Source: Elusimicrobiota bacterium (GTDB taxonomy: Bacteria; Elusimicrobiota; Elusimicrobia; Elusimicrobiales; UBA9959). From it: a DNA stretch of 11,794 nt. Location of the stretch: assembly GCA_030639665.1 (NCBI GenBank), contig DAOWCC010000062.1:1-11794 (forward strand), given 5' to 3'. A model generated the notes under the pieces. It searched no databases, was not told the origin of the DNA, and was given only the letters and a program-made list of their open reading frames with translations. The translations under genes were made by a program, and so were the position numbers. Below are positions 1-5,861 of this stretch, in pieces (the stretch's first letter is position 1; each line of letters begins with the position of its first letter).

Positions 1-45
1 GCGCAAGCAAATATGATTGTGGTTGAAGCCGAAAACGGCATGTAA
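1..45 (+). CDS. Possible C-terminal tail of a plus-strand gene (partial)
   Basis: An open frame entering from the left edge encodes 14 residues (AQANMIVVEAENGM) and ends at TAA 43-45. The codons look ordinary for this genome, and the gene would be convergent with the DUF3999 gene whose stop lies 38 bases further on. The stretch is too short to name a product, and an open frame of 14 codons can arise by chance, so this is a weak call. No hairpin terminator is visible between the two stops. Confidence 0.35.
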   Translation, partial: AQANMIVVEAENGM

Positions 46-83
46 ATAGGATGGGATGCAAAGCGTATATATTTTATTCATTT

Positions 84-1430
84 TTAAGAAATTGATTGTT
101 TGACTGAAGCTTTTTTTACAAGCACATAAAGCCAAAAACCCATACCAATTGCAATAAGCAAAATAATCCCAATTAGAAGTTTTTTTTCTGTTTTGTTTTT
201 GCTATCTTCAGATAATTCAGGATTATAGTCTACAGTTAAACTGGGTTCGGGAATTGTAAGTGATTCAGCGAATCTTTTTTCCCAGTTGCCTTGGTTTATA
301 AAGTTTTTAATATCATAAGCGGGTTTTGCGGTATCAGGACGGCCAAAAGATAGCGTAATCCCGCTTGAGTCTTTAGGCGCGATGAAATAAAGACTGCGGC
401 GCAGCCATTTTAACTTTATTTGTTTTATATTTAACGGCGGATTATTTCTATTTTGGAAAAAAAAGCGATAGAAAGCGCGACTCGGACTTGAAATTTTAGT
501 CGTGACTTTTTCCTTCATCTTCCAACCGGCGGGAAACCGGTAGAGCTTGCCTGAAGCTATTGCATGATAAGAATTTTTTTTATCGGTGTCGCTATAATAC
601 GCGGTAAAATTACGGGCAAAAAATACATCTCCGATATCAAATTCAACAATATCAAATGGCAATCCTGAATTTATTGTTATATAAGAGGAATTATTCTTTA
701 TTTCAATCATGGATGAAGGCTGGAAGGTTTTTTCATCATATACTTCAACAAAGCTGTTTTTGCCACCAGTGTGTGCCGTTATTTTAGCAATGCGCAATTT
801 CTTGCCTGTGACACCACTCACAGTAAAATCTATGCCATCATATTTTAAGGAGATAGTTTTATCCACTACAGGTAAATCTTTGGTATCAATAAGTTTTATC
901 CGATAAAATCTATGATTGGAAGCTGGAAATTCAAGTTTCGTTTTGCGAAGATTCACCTGTGAAGAAAAATCATATATGAAAGCGCTGGCTATTGGCGTCC
1001 ATGTTTTATTATTATTGCTCCTCTCTAGTTCCACCTTTTTTCGAAAATTTTTATCAGGCACTGAAAGTTCTATGGAAGATACCCGATTAAATTGCCCTAT
1101 AATCTTGAATATAAGTATAGCGCTGTTTTTAGCGGTCTGATATTTGATTATTTCTGTAGGATAAGTTTTTGCAACTTGTTTTAAATATTGTTCTCTCACC
1201 ATAATATATGGAATTTCCGAGCCGTCAGGATAAAAGACGCGAATATCAGGCTGGCCTTTGGCGCAATTTTGCAATATGGAGGACGGCAGATTAACCTTAT
1301 AGAGTTTTTCTTTTTTTATAGTTTCTTTAATTGAAACTTTATAGCTAAAATTGACAGGCTGAAGTTTGGAGGCAAAGCTTTGCGAGGATAAAATTAGTGT
1401 CGTGATTAAAATAGTCCATATTAATTTCAT
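84..1430 (-). CDS. DUF3999 family secreted, membrane-anchored protein
   Basis: A 448-residue protein with an N-terminal signal peptide (Lys2, then a hydrophobic run to about residue 19, cleavage probably after the SFA at 19-21), a long beta-rich extracytoplasmic region, and one strongly hydrophobic C-terminal segment at about 418-440 followed by a short basic tail. This layout and its position directly behind a DUF2339 gene match the DUF3999 family, which commonly accompanies DUF2339; the family function is unknown. The gene starts two bases after the stop of the DUF2339 gene, so the two are almost certainly co-transcribed and translationally coupled. Residues 140-180 (FRKKVELERSNNNKTW and downstream) resemble a discoidin-like beta-sandwich fold, but that is only an impression. 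Family assignment rests on layout plus context; molecular role is not known. Confidence 0.72.
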   Translation of the reverse strand: MKLIWTILITTLILSSQSFASKLQPVNFSYKVSIKETIKKEKLYKVNLPSSILQNCAKGQPDIRVFYPDGSEIPYIMVREQYLKQVAKTYPTEIIKYQTAKNSAILIFKIIGQFNRVSSIELSVPDKNFRKKVELERSNNNKTWTPIASAFIYDFSSQVNLRKTKLEFPASNHRFYRIKLIDTKDLPVVDKTISLKYDGIDFTVSGVTGKKLRIAKITAHTGGKNSFVEVYDEKTFQPSSMIEIKNNSSYITINSGLPFDIVEFDIGDVFFARNFTAYYSDTDKKNSYHAIASGKLYRFPAGWKMKEKVTTKISSPSRAFYRFFFQNRNNPPLNIKQIKLKWLRRSLYFIAPKDSSGITLSFGRPDTAKPAYDIKNFINQGNWEKRFAESLTIPEPSLTVDYNPELSEDSKNKTEKKLLIGIILLIAIGMGFWLYVLVKKASVKQSIS

Positions 1431-1432
1431 TC

Positions 1433-3337
1433 TTAACCTTCTTGTTTTGATGGATTTTTAGGAAGCAACTTATGTTTGAATTTATGGTACAGATATGATG
1501 TGCCAATAAGGAAAAGGCCCAGTATTGTGGATGAAACTATTCTGTATGGAGTACTGATATTATTCATATCAAAACAAAAAACTTTTATAATAGTGACCGC
1601 AAAAAGAAAAAGAGCGGTTTTTCTCAAGTGGGTGTTTCCAATCTGAAAACCTTTTATTATAAGAGATACAGAAAAGACCGTCCACAGCACTGAGATAGCC
1701 GCAAATCTGGCCGCCGGCAAAAAATCATAAAAGAAACAGGCTGTTTCTAAGTTAAGGAAAATAAAAAGCAAAATACCAAATGCGGTATATATTACCGGAT
1801 GTATTTTTTTCTCAGGGAGACCGCTTAAACTAAGATGATTAATCTCTGACATTCTGGCTGATGTGTAAACTGATATTATCACAAAGGCCGAAGTTATCCA
1901 GCGTTCAACAAAAAGATGCATGTATTGCGGTGAAATATTGTAATTATTTTGAAGGCCAAAAATATTCGTATAATCATAAAAGAATAATTTGCAGGATGAG
2001 AACGCGAAAAGGAATAATGAAACGCGTGATAAAAATTTATTTTCAAGTTTTATTCCCATCCAAAGCAGAGCTATAGCCTGCGCCGACCAAAATATCGTTA
2101 TCCAATGTTGTGAAAATACAAGCGGCACCGTTATTATAAGGAACATTAGAGAGTTGCCCGCCAATACAGTAAATCCCTCCATATCTTTCTTACCTGCTTT
2201 AAACGCGTAAGAGGCCATTGAAAGAAATACAGCGGCATAAAATAAGGATATTACTCCAACCGCCTCTAGGGAAAAATACGACTTTACCATATGATATGAA
2301 AAGGCGAATGATATAAATGAATTGGGTATTATTATGCCAAATCCTTTGTGCTCCGTTTCTTTTTTCACAAAACGAGAAATAAATGGCATTATTGAGTAAA
2401 TCAGATAAAAGATGGTAAGGAATATTATGGCGGGCCAAAATTTTTCGGAAGTATAATGACTGCCGAACCATTCAGTATAAAGGAGATATGTAAAAATAAA
2501 ACCAAGCGTGGTGAGAAGATTCCATTTTTTATAAAATGCTATACCAAGCATGCCTAAGTTAAGCATGGTCATGTAAGTCATAAGGGTCAGCTGATTATCA
2601 TATCCTGTGCTAAGTAATACAGGTGTTAAAAATCCTCCGATAATGCCTATTACGGCCAGCCATTTGGCATTATGTATTACAGATAATAGTCCGGCTAGAG
2701 AAGTTATCATTATCATTACAATAAAAGCCGGCCCTTGCCCCACAAGATGATATAGCTGAAAAGCCGCGAAAGTAGCAAAATAAAGTATGGCTATGCCTCC
2801 ACCCGCTAGAGAAAGTCCGAATGTTTCCATATCTCGTTTGCGGAATAAATTCCCTCCAAAAAGGAAAGCCGCGCCCCAAATATACGCCATAACAACGCGT
2901 CCTGCCGGCCCCACCCATCCTTGTTCAAAGGAATATTTAAGAAAATATCCGACACCATAAACTGTGGCTATTAACCCGACTATAAGTAGCCATTTTTGGC
3001 CAAAAACAGTTTCAAAACCTGTTTTATCGGTTTGTTTTTTTTCTTTAGTCTCGGATAAAGGTGTTTGAATAATTTGCTTAATAGGTTCAGGCTTTATAGT
3101 TTCTTTTTGTGAAGAGGTAAATTCTTCTTCAACAAAATATTTTTTTAATTTTTTATAAAGCAGATCTATCCCTGTTAAAAGTTCATTTTGAGTTATTGAG
3201 CGAAGATTGTCTATTTCTTTTTTTAGTTCAAAATATGAACTTAACTTTGCTTGGAAATCCGGATTAAATTTGTAGCCGCATTGACGGCAGGATAAAGAGC
3301 TTTCAGTAAGAATATAATGACATTTTGGACATCTCAT
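1433..3337 (-). CDS. DUF2339 polytopic membrane protein with N-terminal zinc ribbon
   Basis: A 634-residue integral membrane protein. Residues 1-25 form a zinc ribbon (CPKC at 3-6, CRQC at 17-20). A charged, probably helical cytoplasmic stretch follows to about residue 108, then a long succession of hydrophobic helices to near the C-terminus, which ends in a basic cytoplasmic tail. Motifs typical of DUF2339 are visible: FGQKWLLIVG, GWVGPAGRV, LSLAGGGIAILYFATFAA and IGIIGGFLTPVLLSTG. The family has no established biochemical function; its partner DUF3999 gene lies two bases downstream. ATG 3337 is preceded by a purine-rich CCGGGGGAAG Shine-Dalgarno-like stretch, and a promoter sits at 3377-3405. 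The zinc ribbon at the extreme N-terminus is an accessory module seen in only some bacterial DUF2339 proteins, as far as I recall. Confidence 0.85.
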   Translation of the reverse strand: MRCPKCHYILTESSLSCRQCGYKFNPDFQAKLSSYFELKKEIDNLRSITQNELLTGIDLLYKKLKKYFVEEEFTSSQKETIKPEPIKQIIQTPLSETKEKKQTDKTGFETVFGQKWLLIVGLIATVYGVGYFLKYSFEQGWVGPAGRVVMAYIWGAAFLFGGNLFRKRDMETFGLSLAGGGIAILYFATFAAFQLYHLVGQGPAFIVMIMITSLAGLLSVIHNAKWLAVIGIIGGFLTPVLLSTGYDNQLTLMTYMTMLNLGMLGIAFYKKWNLLTTLGFIFTYLLYTEWFGSHYTSEKFWPAIIFLTIFYLIYSIMPFISRFVKKETEHKGFGIIIPNSFISFAFSYHMVKSYFSLEAVGVISLFYAAVFLSMASYAFKAGKKDMEGFTVLAGNSLMFLIITVPLVFSQHWITIFWSAQAIALLWMGIKLENKFLSRVSLFLFAFSSCKLFFYDYTNIFGLQNNYNISPQYMHLFVERWITSAFVIISVYTSARMSEINHLSLSGLPEKKIHPVIYTAFGILLFIFLNLETACFFYDFLPAARFAAISVLWTVFSVSLIIKGFQIGNTHLRKTALFLFAVTIIKVFCFDMNNISTPYRIVSSTILGLFLIGTSYLYHKFKHKLLPKNPSKQEG

Positions 3338-3376
3338 GCTTCCCCCGGAAATAAATATATTTATTTTGTTTCACTT

Positions 3377-3405
3377 AGAATATATAAAATAATACGAAGA
3401 GTCAA
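3377..3405 (-). promoter_or_regulatory. Sigma70-type promoter of the DUF2339-DUF3999 operon
   Basis: Reading the minus strand there is a -35 box TTGACT (3400-3405), a 17-base spacer, and a -10 box TATTCT (3377-3382). Initiation near 3370 would leave a leader of about 33 bases before ATG 3337. That leader contains an 18-bp perfect AT palindrome (3349-3366, AAATAAATATATTTATTT) just before the ribosome binding site. Confidence 0.7.
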
Positions 3406-3446
3406 ATCTAATATAAGAGAAGTTTTTCTTCTTATATCGGGTTGGG

Positions 3447-3496
3447 TCCGCCCTTTCTGGGCGAGATCTCGCCAATGGCAGTTTGCCAATGGCGGA
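3447..3496. mobile_element. Miniature hairpin element, 50 bp, TCCGCC...GGCGGA ends
   Basis: The element starts TCCGCC and ends GGCGGA. It contains a 14-bp perfect palindrome GGCGAGATCTCGCC (3460-3473) and two direct copies of GCCAATGGC (3471-3479, 3485-3493). Copy 2 of the surrounding repeat reads straight through from GGGTTGGG to TAATTCA at 4543-4557, which is the empty site. It has no coding capacity and at most one base of target duplication. Confidence 0.7.
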
Positions 3497-3530
3497 TAAT
3501 TCAGGAGTATCGGAGTTAGGGCGTGGACCC

Positions 3531-3570
3531 TCCTTCGCTCCAAAAAGAGCTACGGAAGGGCAAGCATGCT
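3531..3570. repeat. Second hairpin insertion in repeat copy 1
   Basis: About 40 extra bases relative to copy 2, located between GTGGACCC and AAAAGG. It folds as CCTTC-GCTC, loop CAAAAA, GAGC, a small bulge, then GAAGG, and is followed by GGGCAAGCATGCT. The boundaries are approximate because the flanks of the two repeat copies diverge here. Confidence 0.5.
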
Positions 3571-3710
3571 AAAAGGTTAAATAAATTGTGGTGGCAAAGA
3601 TTTGCGGTGAACGATATTGGGTTTTTTGCTAAGAACTGAAGTGCATCTCTCTGAGACAGCGAGGATGTTTGAGGGTAAAAGCTATGTCTTTATTTTATTA
3701 AAAAACCTTT

Positions 3711-4403
3711 TTATCCTCCAGCTTGCAGATAAACTTCTTCGTACGGTTGGACAACAACAAATCCTTTTCCTTCAAACTTCATCTGAATTGATTCCCCGCT
3801 TCCGCGTCCGATAAAAGTTTTAAGTGAGACATCTGTTTTAAATTCAGGTGATAAAGACCCTGACCAAGCCACGGTTGCATTCGGGTCCGTTATTACAGGA
3901 TTCCCCGGACTGACTATTAGGGTAAGGGGATCATAGTGTGTCGTTATCGCAATCATCCCTTTACCTTCCAATTTCACATTAAATAAGCCTCCGGCAAGCA
4001 TCGCCGTAACTTTTTTCATCAACTTGATATCCCACTGAATGCCTTCTTCAAAAGCGAGGAGGTCGTTGCCATTAACAAAAATTGAATCGCCCTGAAGATT
4101 GAGTATGGATATTTTTTTTCCTGAATCAGCAAGATAGAGTGAACCTTGACCTTCAGCCTTTGTTAATCTTGTGCCTTCACCGGTTAGAGTTCTTTTCAGG
4201 AATTTTCCTATTCCGTGTTCAAGAATACCTTCTCTGATGAATTTGATGTTTCCTTGGTAGGCAACCATTGATCCTGCTTTTGTCCACACTCTCCCATCCA
4301 AGTTAATCTCAAGTAGTCGGTTTCCCTCAAGTTCAAAAAGTCCTTCACCCCTGTCTTTCTGTTGCGTGGTGTTTACAAAATCTGAAATCGTATGTCTCGC
4401 CAT
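3711..4403 (-). CDS. AIM24 family protein
   Basis: A 230-residue soluble protein of the AIM24 (DUF124) family, which forms a trimeric beta-barrel-like fold related to tryptophan RNA-binding attenuator-like folds; the bacterial function is not established. Recognisable features are the early EGNRLLEINLDG strand, AKAGSMVAY-type motif (here TKAGSMVAYQGNIKF), GEGTRLTKAEGQGSLYLAD in the middle, INLQGDSIFVNGNDLLAFE, and the C-terminal GRGSGESIQMKFEGKGFVVVQP signature. The ATG at 4403 is chosen over the GTG at 4406 because the AGGAGG Shine-Dalgarno ends five bases before the ATG but only two before the GTG. The gene stands alone, with a candidate promoter at 4481-4510, and is bracketed by two same-direction copies of a dispersed repeat. 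Confidence 0.9.
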   Translation of the reverse strand: MARHTISDFVNTTQQKDRGEGLFELEGNRLLEINLDGRVWTKAGSMVAYQGNIKFIREGILEHGIGKFLKRTLTGEGTRLTKAEGQGSLYLADSGKKISILNLQGDSIFVNGNDLLAFEEGIQWDIKLMKKVTAMLAGGLFNVKLEGKGMIAITTHYDPLTLIVSPGNPVITDPNATVAWSGSLSPEFKTDVSLKTFIGRGSGESIQMKFEGKGFVVVQPYEEVYLQAGG

Positions 4404-4480
4404 CACTCCCTCCTTTCTTTGTTTTGTTAGTTTTTATTTTTCCAATCATTTTAACTCTTCCAATCTTCCTTTATTTTAAC

Positions 4481-4510
4481 AGGCTATCACTTCTGTAAAA
4501 TGCTTGTCAA
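4481..4510 (-). promoter_or_regulatory. Candidate promoter of the AIM24 gene
   Basis: On the minus strand a consensus -35 box TTGACA (4505-4510) is followed after 18 bases by TAGCCT (4481-4486), a weak -10. The leader to ATG 4403 would be about 70 bases. The -35 is perfect, but the poor -10 keeps this tentative. Confidence 0.42.
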
Positions 4511-4542
4511 ATTTTCATATAAAGAGGTTTTCTCATTATGAA

Positions 4543-4709
4543 GGGTTGGGTAATTCAAGTAAGAATTAGGGTGTGGACACTTTTAAAAATAAAACAGACC
4601 GATTTTGGCGACAAAGATTTTGCGGAGAACGATATTGGGTTTTTGGCTAAAAACTGGAGTGTATCTCTCCGAGACAGCGAGGATGTTTGAGGCTAAAAGC
4701 TATGTCTTT
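4543..4709 (+). repeat. Dispersed repeat, copy 2 (uninterrupted)
   Basis: The partner of 3439-3690, lacking both hairpin insertions of that copy and therefore the simpler form. It runs from GGGTTGGGT (4543-4551) through GAACGATATTGGG to CTATGTCTT, then meets the inverted-repeat cluster beginning at 4714. The segment GTGTGGACAC (4570-4580 region) is an imperfect-to-perfect short palindrome within it. No transposase or other gene is associated. Confidence 0.85.
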
Positions 4710-4713
4710 TGGC

Positions 4714-4816
4714 TGGGTGGACTGGGCTTTCAAAGGACCACTAAGGACACAAGTTCTCGAGTTTCTATCCTGCAGTGTTCCGGAGCTGACGGAAATTTGA
4801 AAGCCCAGTCCACCCA
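4714..4816. repeat. Perfect 21-bp inverted repeat, 61-base loop
   Basis: Arms at 4714-4734 and 4796-4816 are exact reverse complements (outer end TGGGTGGACTGGG). The loop holds a smaller TTCCG/CGGAA hairpin. A third copy of the right arm with one mismatch lies at 4963-4982, again followed by a CCGAACCTT...GAGGT.CAA hairpin motif, so 4796-4846 and 4963-5012 are two copies of one compound unit. A 32-codon frame (ATG 4702 to TGA 4800) runs across the left arm, but I do not call it a gene. Confidence 0.8.
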
Positions 4817-4863
4817 ACCCGAACCTTACTTCGTGAGGTTCAATCCTACATACAAAAAGATAA

Positions 4864-4890
4864 TAAAAAAAGCCGCCATAAAGGCGACTT
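4864..4890 (-). terminator. Rho-independent terminator, minus strand
   Basis: On the minus strand AGTCGCC, loop TTTAT, GGCGGCT forms a seven-pair stem with one G-U pair, followed by seven T (complement of 4865-4871). It lies about 130 bases beyond the terminator of the tRNA gene, so it would end either read-through transcription or a separate small RNA. Confidence 0.7.
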
Positions 4891-5012
4891 CTATTGCTCG
4901 GGTATGATGGGCCCTGAAGCGGCACTCAGAAGCTCTCTTACGGGCCATGTCCCCAGCAGTCCTTTGAAAGCACAGTCCACCCGAACCTTGCACTAGTGCG
5001 AGGTCCAAACCT
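4864..5012 (-). ncRNA. Possible small structured RNA between two terminators
   Basis: This minus-strand stretch begins just after the tRNA terminator and ends in its own terminator. It can fold with a closing stem TCGGGT (4979-4984) to ACCCGA (4898-4903), an inner helix ATGGCCC (4942-4948) to GGGCCCAT (4907-4914), and a small CTGA/TCAG hairpin. At its 5' end is the nested palindrome around GCACTAGTGC. No promoter was recognised and no known RNA family was matched by eye. The alternative is that it is simply another decayed repeat unit. Confidence 0.3.
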
Positions 5013-5020
5013 GAACAAAT

Positions 5021-5069
5021 GAGTATAATAAAAAAGCCCTCTTTTTCGGAGGGCTTTTTTATTATACTC
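5021..5069 (-). terminator. Long symmetrical terminator of the tRNA-Asn gene
   Basis: Arms 5021-5041 and 5049-5069 are perfect 21-bp reverse complements around a 7-base loop. The GC core is GCCCTC/GAGGGC, flanked by A6/T6 runs so it can work in both directions. The right arm overlaps the last three bases of the tRNA, a very compact arrangement in which tRNA 3' processing and terminator folding compete for the same bases. Confidence 0.88.
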
Positions 5070-5073
5070 CTCG

Positions 5074-5104
<31 letters not shown>

Positions 5105-5641
5105 CAAGAGCCCCTGAATTACTTCAAGGCTTGGACTATATCATATCCATATCCGTTTGGACTTAGGACTCAGGCGCTTCCCCTCCTATATTCTGAGGGT
5201 ACTCCCTCACGGGATAGTCTCTGCACCTTCCCCTAAAAAACTTATTCGGGGCTTGGCTCAGGATTGCCCTCTCGTTTTGAGGGTTTCCCTGAATTCACCT
5301 GATTTTTCAACCACAGTTTCCTGTGGAAGCTGCAACTTTTTTGCATGAACTTCTCTGTGACAATTTGCGCAAAGCATCACGCATTTGGCGAGTTCTTCTT
5401 TTACTCTTTTCCAACTTCGGGTATATCCTTTATAAGATATTCCAAAGTCTTTTTTTGAAGAACAAATATGATGAAACTCTAAAGCTTCATCGCATTTATC
5501 ATAACCGCAGACTTGGCATTTTCCGCCTTTATATTCAATCGACATCTGTCGTACTTTCTTTCTTCTTTTTCTAACAGCTTCAATTAAATATTCTCTGCGA
5601 TCTGAATATCGTCTTTTATCCATTTCTGTTCACACCTTTTT
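5105..5641 (-). other. Group I intron (IC3-like) in the tRNA-Asn anticodon
   Basis: The 537-nt intron follows an exon-terminal U and ends in G, as group I introns do. Core elements on the minus strand are the P4/J region GGGCAATCCTGAGCCAA (5253-5269), a P6 CCCC/GGGG hairpin, the R/P7 segment GGTGCAGAGACTAT (5214-5227), the P7 3' strand ATAGTCC (5133-5139), and a P9 hairpin CCTTGAA/TTCAGGG near the 3' end. These strings are almost those of the cyanobacterial and plastid trnL(UAA) intron, placing it near subgroup IC3. A possible P1 is exon CTGT with ACAG 13-16 bases into the intron, though a U-G pair at the splice site is not evident there. An HNH endonuclease gene occupies the part between P1 and P4. 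The intron should self-splice to give a functional tRNA. Confidence 0.92.
5258..5623 (-). CDS. Intron-encoded HNH homing endonuclease
   Basis: A 121-residue basic protein in the sense orientation inside the group I intron. It has a basic N-terminal helix (residues 1-27), then a compact HNH/zinc module: C36-x2-C39, the HH pair at 51-52 within LEFHH, and C85-A-N-C88-H89 followed by H93. Cys36, 39, 85 and 88 probably bind a structural zinc; His51/52, Asn87 or His89 and His93 are candidate active-site and metal ligands. Its likely role is to cut intron-less tRNA-Asn genes and drive intron homing. ATG 5623 lies 19 bases into the intron behind an AAAGGTG Shine-Dalgarno. The last residues RGQS and the TGA stop are encoded by the conserved P4 region, so coding sequence and ribozyme core overlap. 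All key residues are present and the frame is intact. Confidence 0.92.
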   Translation of the reverse strand: MDKRRYSDRREYLIEAVRKRRKKVRQMSIEYKGGKCQVCGYDKCDEALEFHHICSSKKDFGISYKGYTRSWKRVKEELAKCVMLCANCHREVHAKKLQLPQETVVEKSGEFRETLKTRGQS

Positions 5642-5663
5642 ACAGCCGATCGCTCCACCATTG

Positions 5664-5795
5664 AGCTACCGAGGAATATTAAATTTTATTTATTCGCTCC
5701 ACTCCGCCAAAAAACGCGGCGGACTAATTGCATCAGCATTGCCAGCTGTAAGCTGGTCCGCCTCTGGCGGAAGCTACCGAGGAATATTAAATTTT
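5664..5795 (-). repeat. Partial duplication of the tRNA-Asn 5' part and its leader
   Basis: Bases 5664-5687 (first 12 nt of the tRNA plus 12 nt upstream) recur exactly at 5772-5795, offset by 108. A further tRNA piece, GTGGAGCGA (tRNA bases 5650-5658), recurs at 5694-5702. The upstream copy is thus a fragment covering about the first 26 nt of the tRNA, with its internal CAATG replaced by the 69-bp element at 5703-5771. The functional tRNA is the copy ending at 5675. Confidence 0.8.
5703..5771. mobile_element. Miniature hairpin element, 69 bp, TCCGCC...GGCGGA ends
   Basis: The element starts TCCGCC and ends GGCGGA, with internal CAGC/GCTG (CAGCTGTAAGCTG) and TCCGCCTCTGGCGGA hairpins and a GCGGCGGA motif. 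It sits inside the duplicated tRNA-Asn 5' fragment, whose intact counterpart at 5642-5675 serves as the empty site and shows that five bases were lost on insertion. It has the same termini as the element at 3447-3496 and no coding capacity. Confidence 0.7.
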
Positions 5796-5810
5796 TTATT
5801 TAGAGAGCAA

Positions 5811-5838
5811 TTGCTGAATTTACTAAATACATTATAGC
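5811..5838 (+). promoter_or_regulatory. Candidate promoter of the PAS gene, overlapping the tRNA promoter
   Basis: TTGCTG (5811-5816), a 16-base spacer and TATAGC (5833-5838) point towards the gene starting at 5862, with initiation near 5845 and a leader of about 17 nt. It overlaps the opposing TATAAT of the tRNA transcript, so the two directions would exclude each other. Confidence 0.4.
5831..5836 (-). promoter_or_regulatory. -10 box for the tRNA-Asn transcript
   Basis: A consensus TATAAT on the minus strand, with an A/T-rich region but no clear -35 upstream. Transcription from about 5824 would include the damaged tRNA fragment and the 69-bp hairpin element before the true tRNA 5' end at 5675, giving a precursor leader of about 150 nt for RNase P to remove. 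Confidence 0.55.
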
Positions 5839-5861
5839 TATTTTTTTTGTAAAATAAAAAC

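Larger units (their letters stand above)
3439..3690 (+). repeat. Dispersed repeat, copy 1 (with two hairpin insertions)
   Basis: This stretch aligns end to end with 4543-4709. Shared landmarks in order are GGGTTGGGT, TAATTCA, a TTAGGG-GTGGAC block, CAAAGATTT, GAACGATATTGGG and GAGACAGCGAGGATGTTT. Over the last ~99 bases the copies differ at about nine positions including one indel. Relative to copy 2, copy 1 carries two extra hairpin segments (3447-3496 and about 3531-3570). Read as protein, the differences are mostly amino-acid changing, so the repeat is unlikely to be coding. Orientation is arbitrary; both copies lie in the same direction and flank the AIM24 gene. Confidence 0.85.

Noticed and set aside
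2670..2918. Minus-strand frame MGGAGRTRCYGVYLG... inside the DUF2339 gene
   Set aside because: A shadow of the DUF2339 coding frame, with no independent support.
3471..3493. Short direct repeat GCCAATGGC as a possible CRISPR-like array
   Set aside because: Only two 9-bp copies five bases apart, inside a hairpin element; no cas genes or regular spacing.
3617..3814. Plus-strand frame and its counterpart at 4605-4907 sharing an SETARMFE.KSYVF stretch
   Set aside because: The similarity comes from the dispersed repeat. Differences between the copies are mostly amino-acid changing, the first overlaps the AIM24 gene, and neither has a ribosome binding site.
4702..4800. 32-codon frame MSFGWVDWAFKG... 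across the inverted repeat
   Set aside because: It lies in the hairpin arms, lacks a ribosome binding site, and its resemblance to the minus-strand frame follows directly from the repeated DNA.
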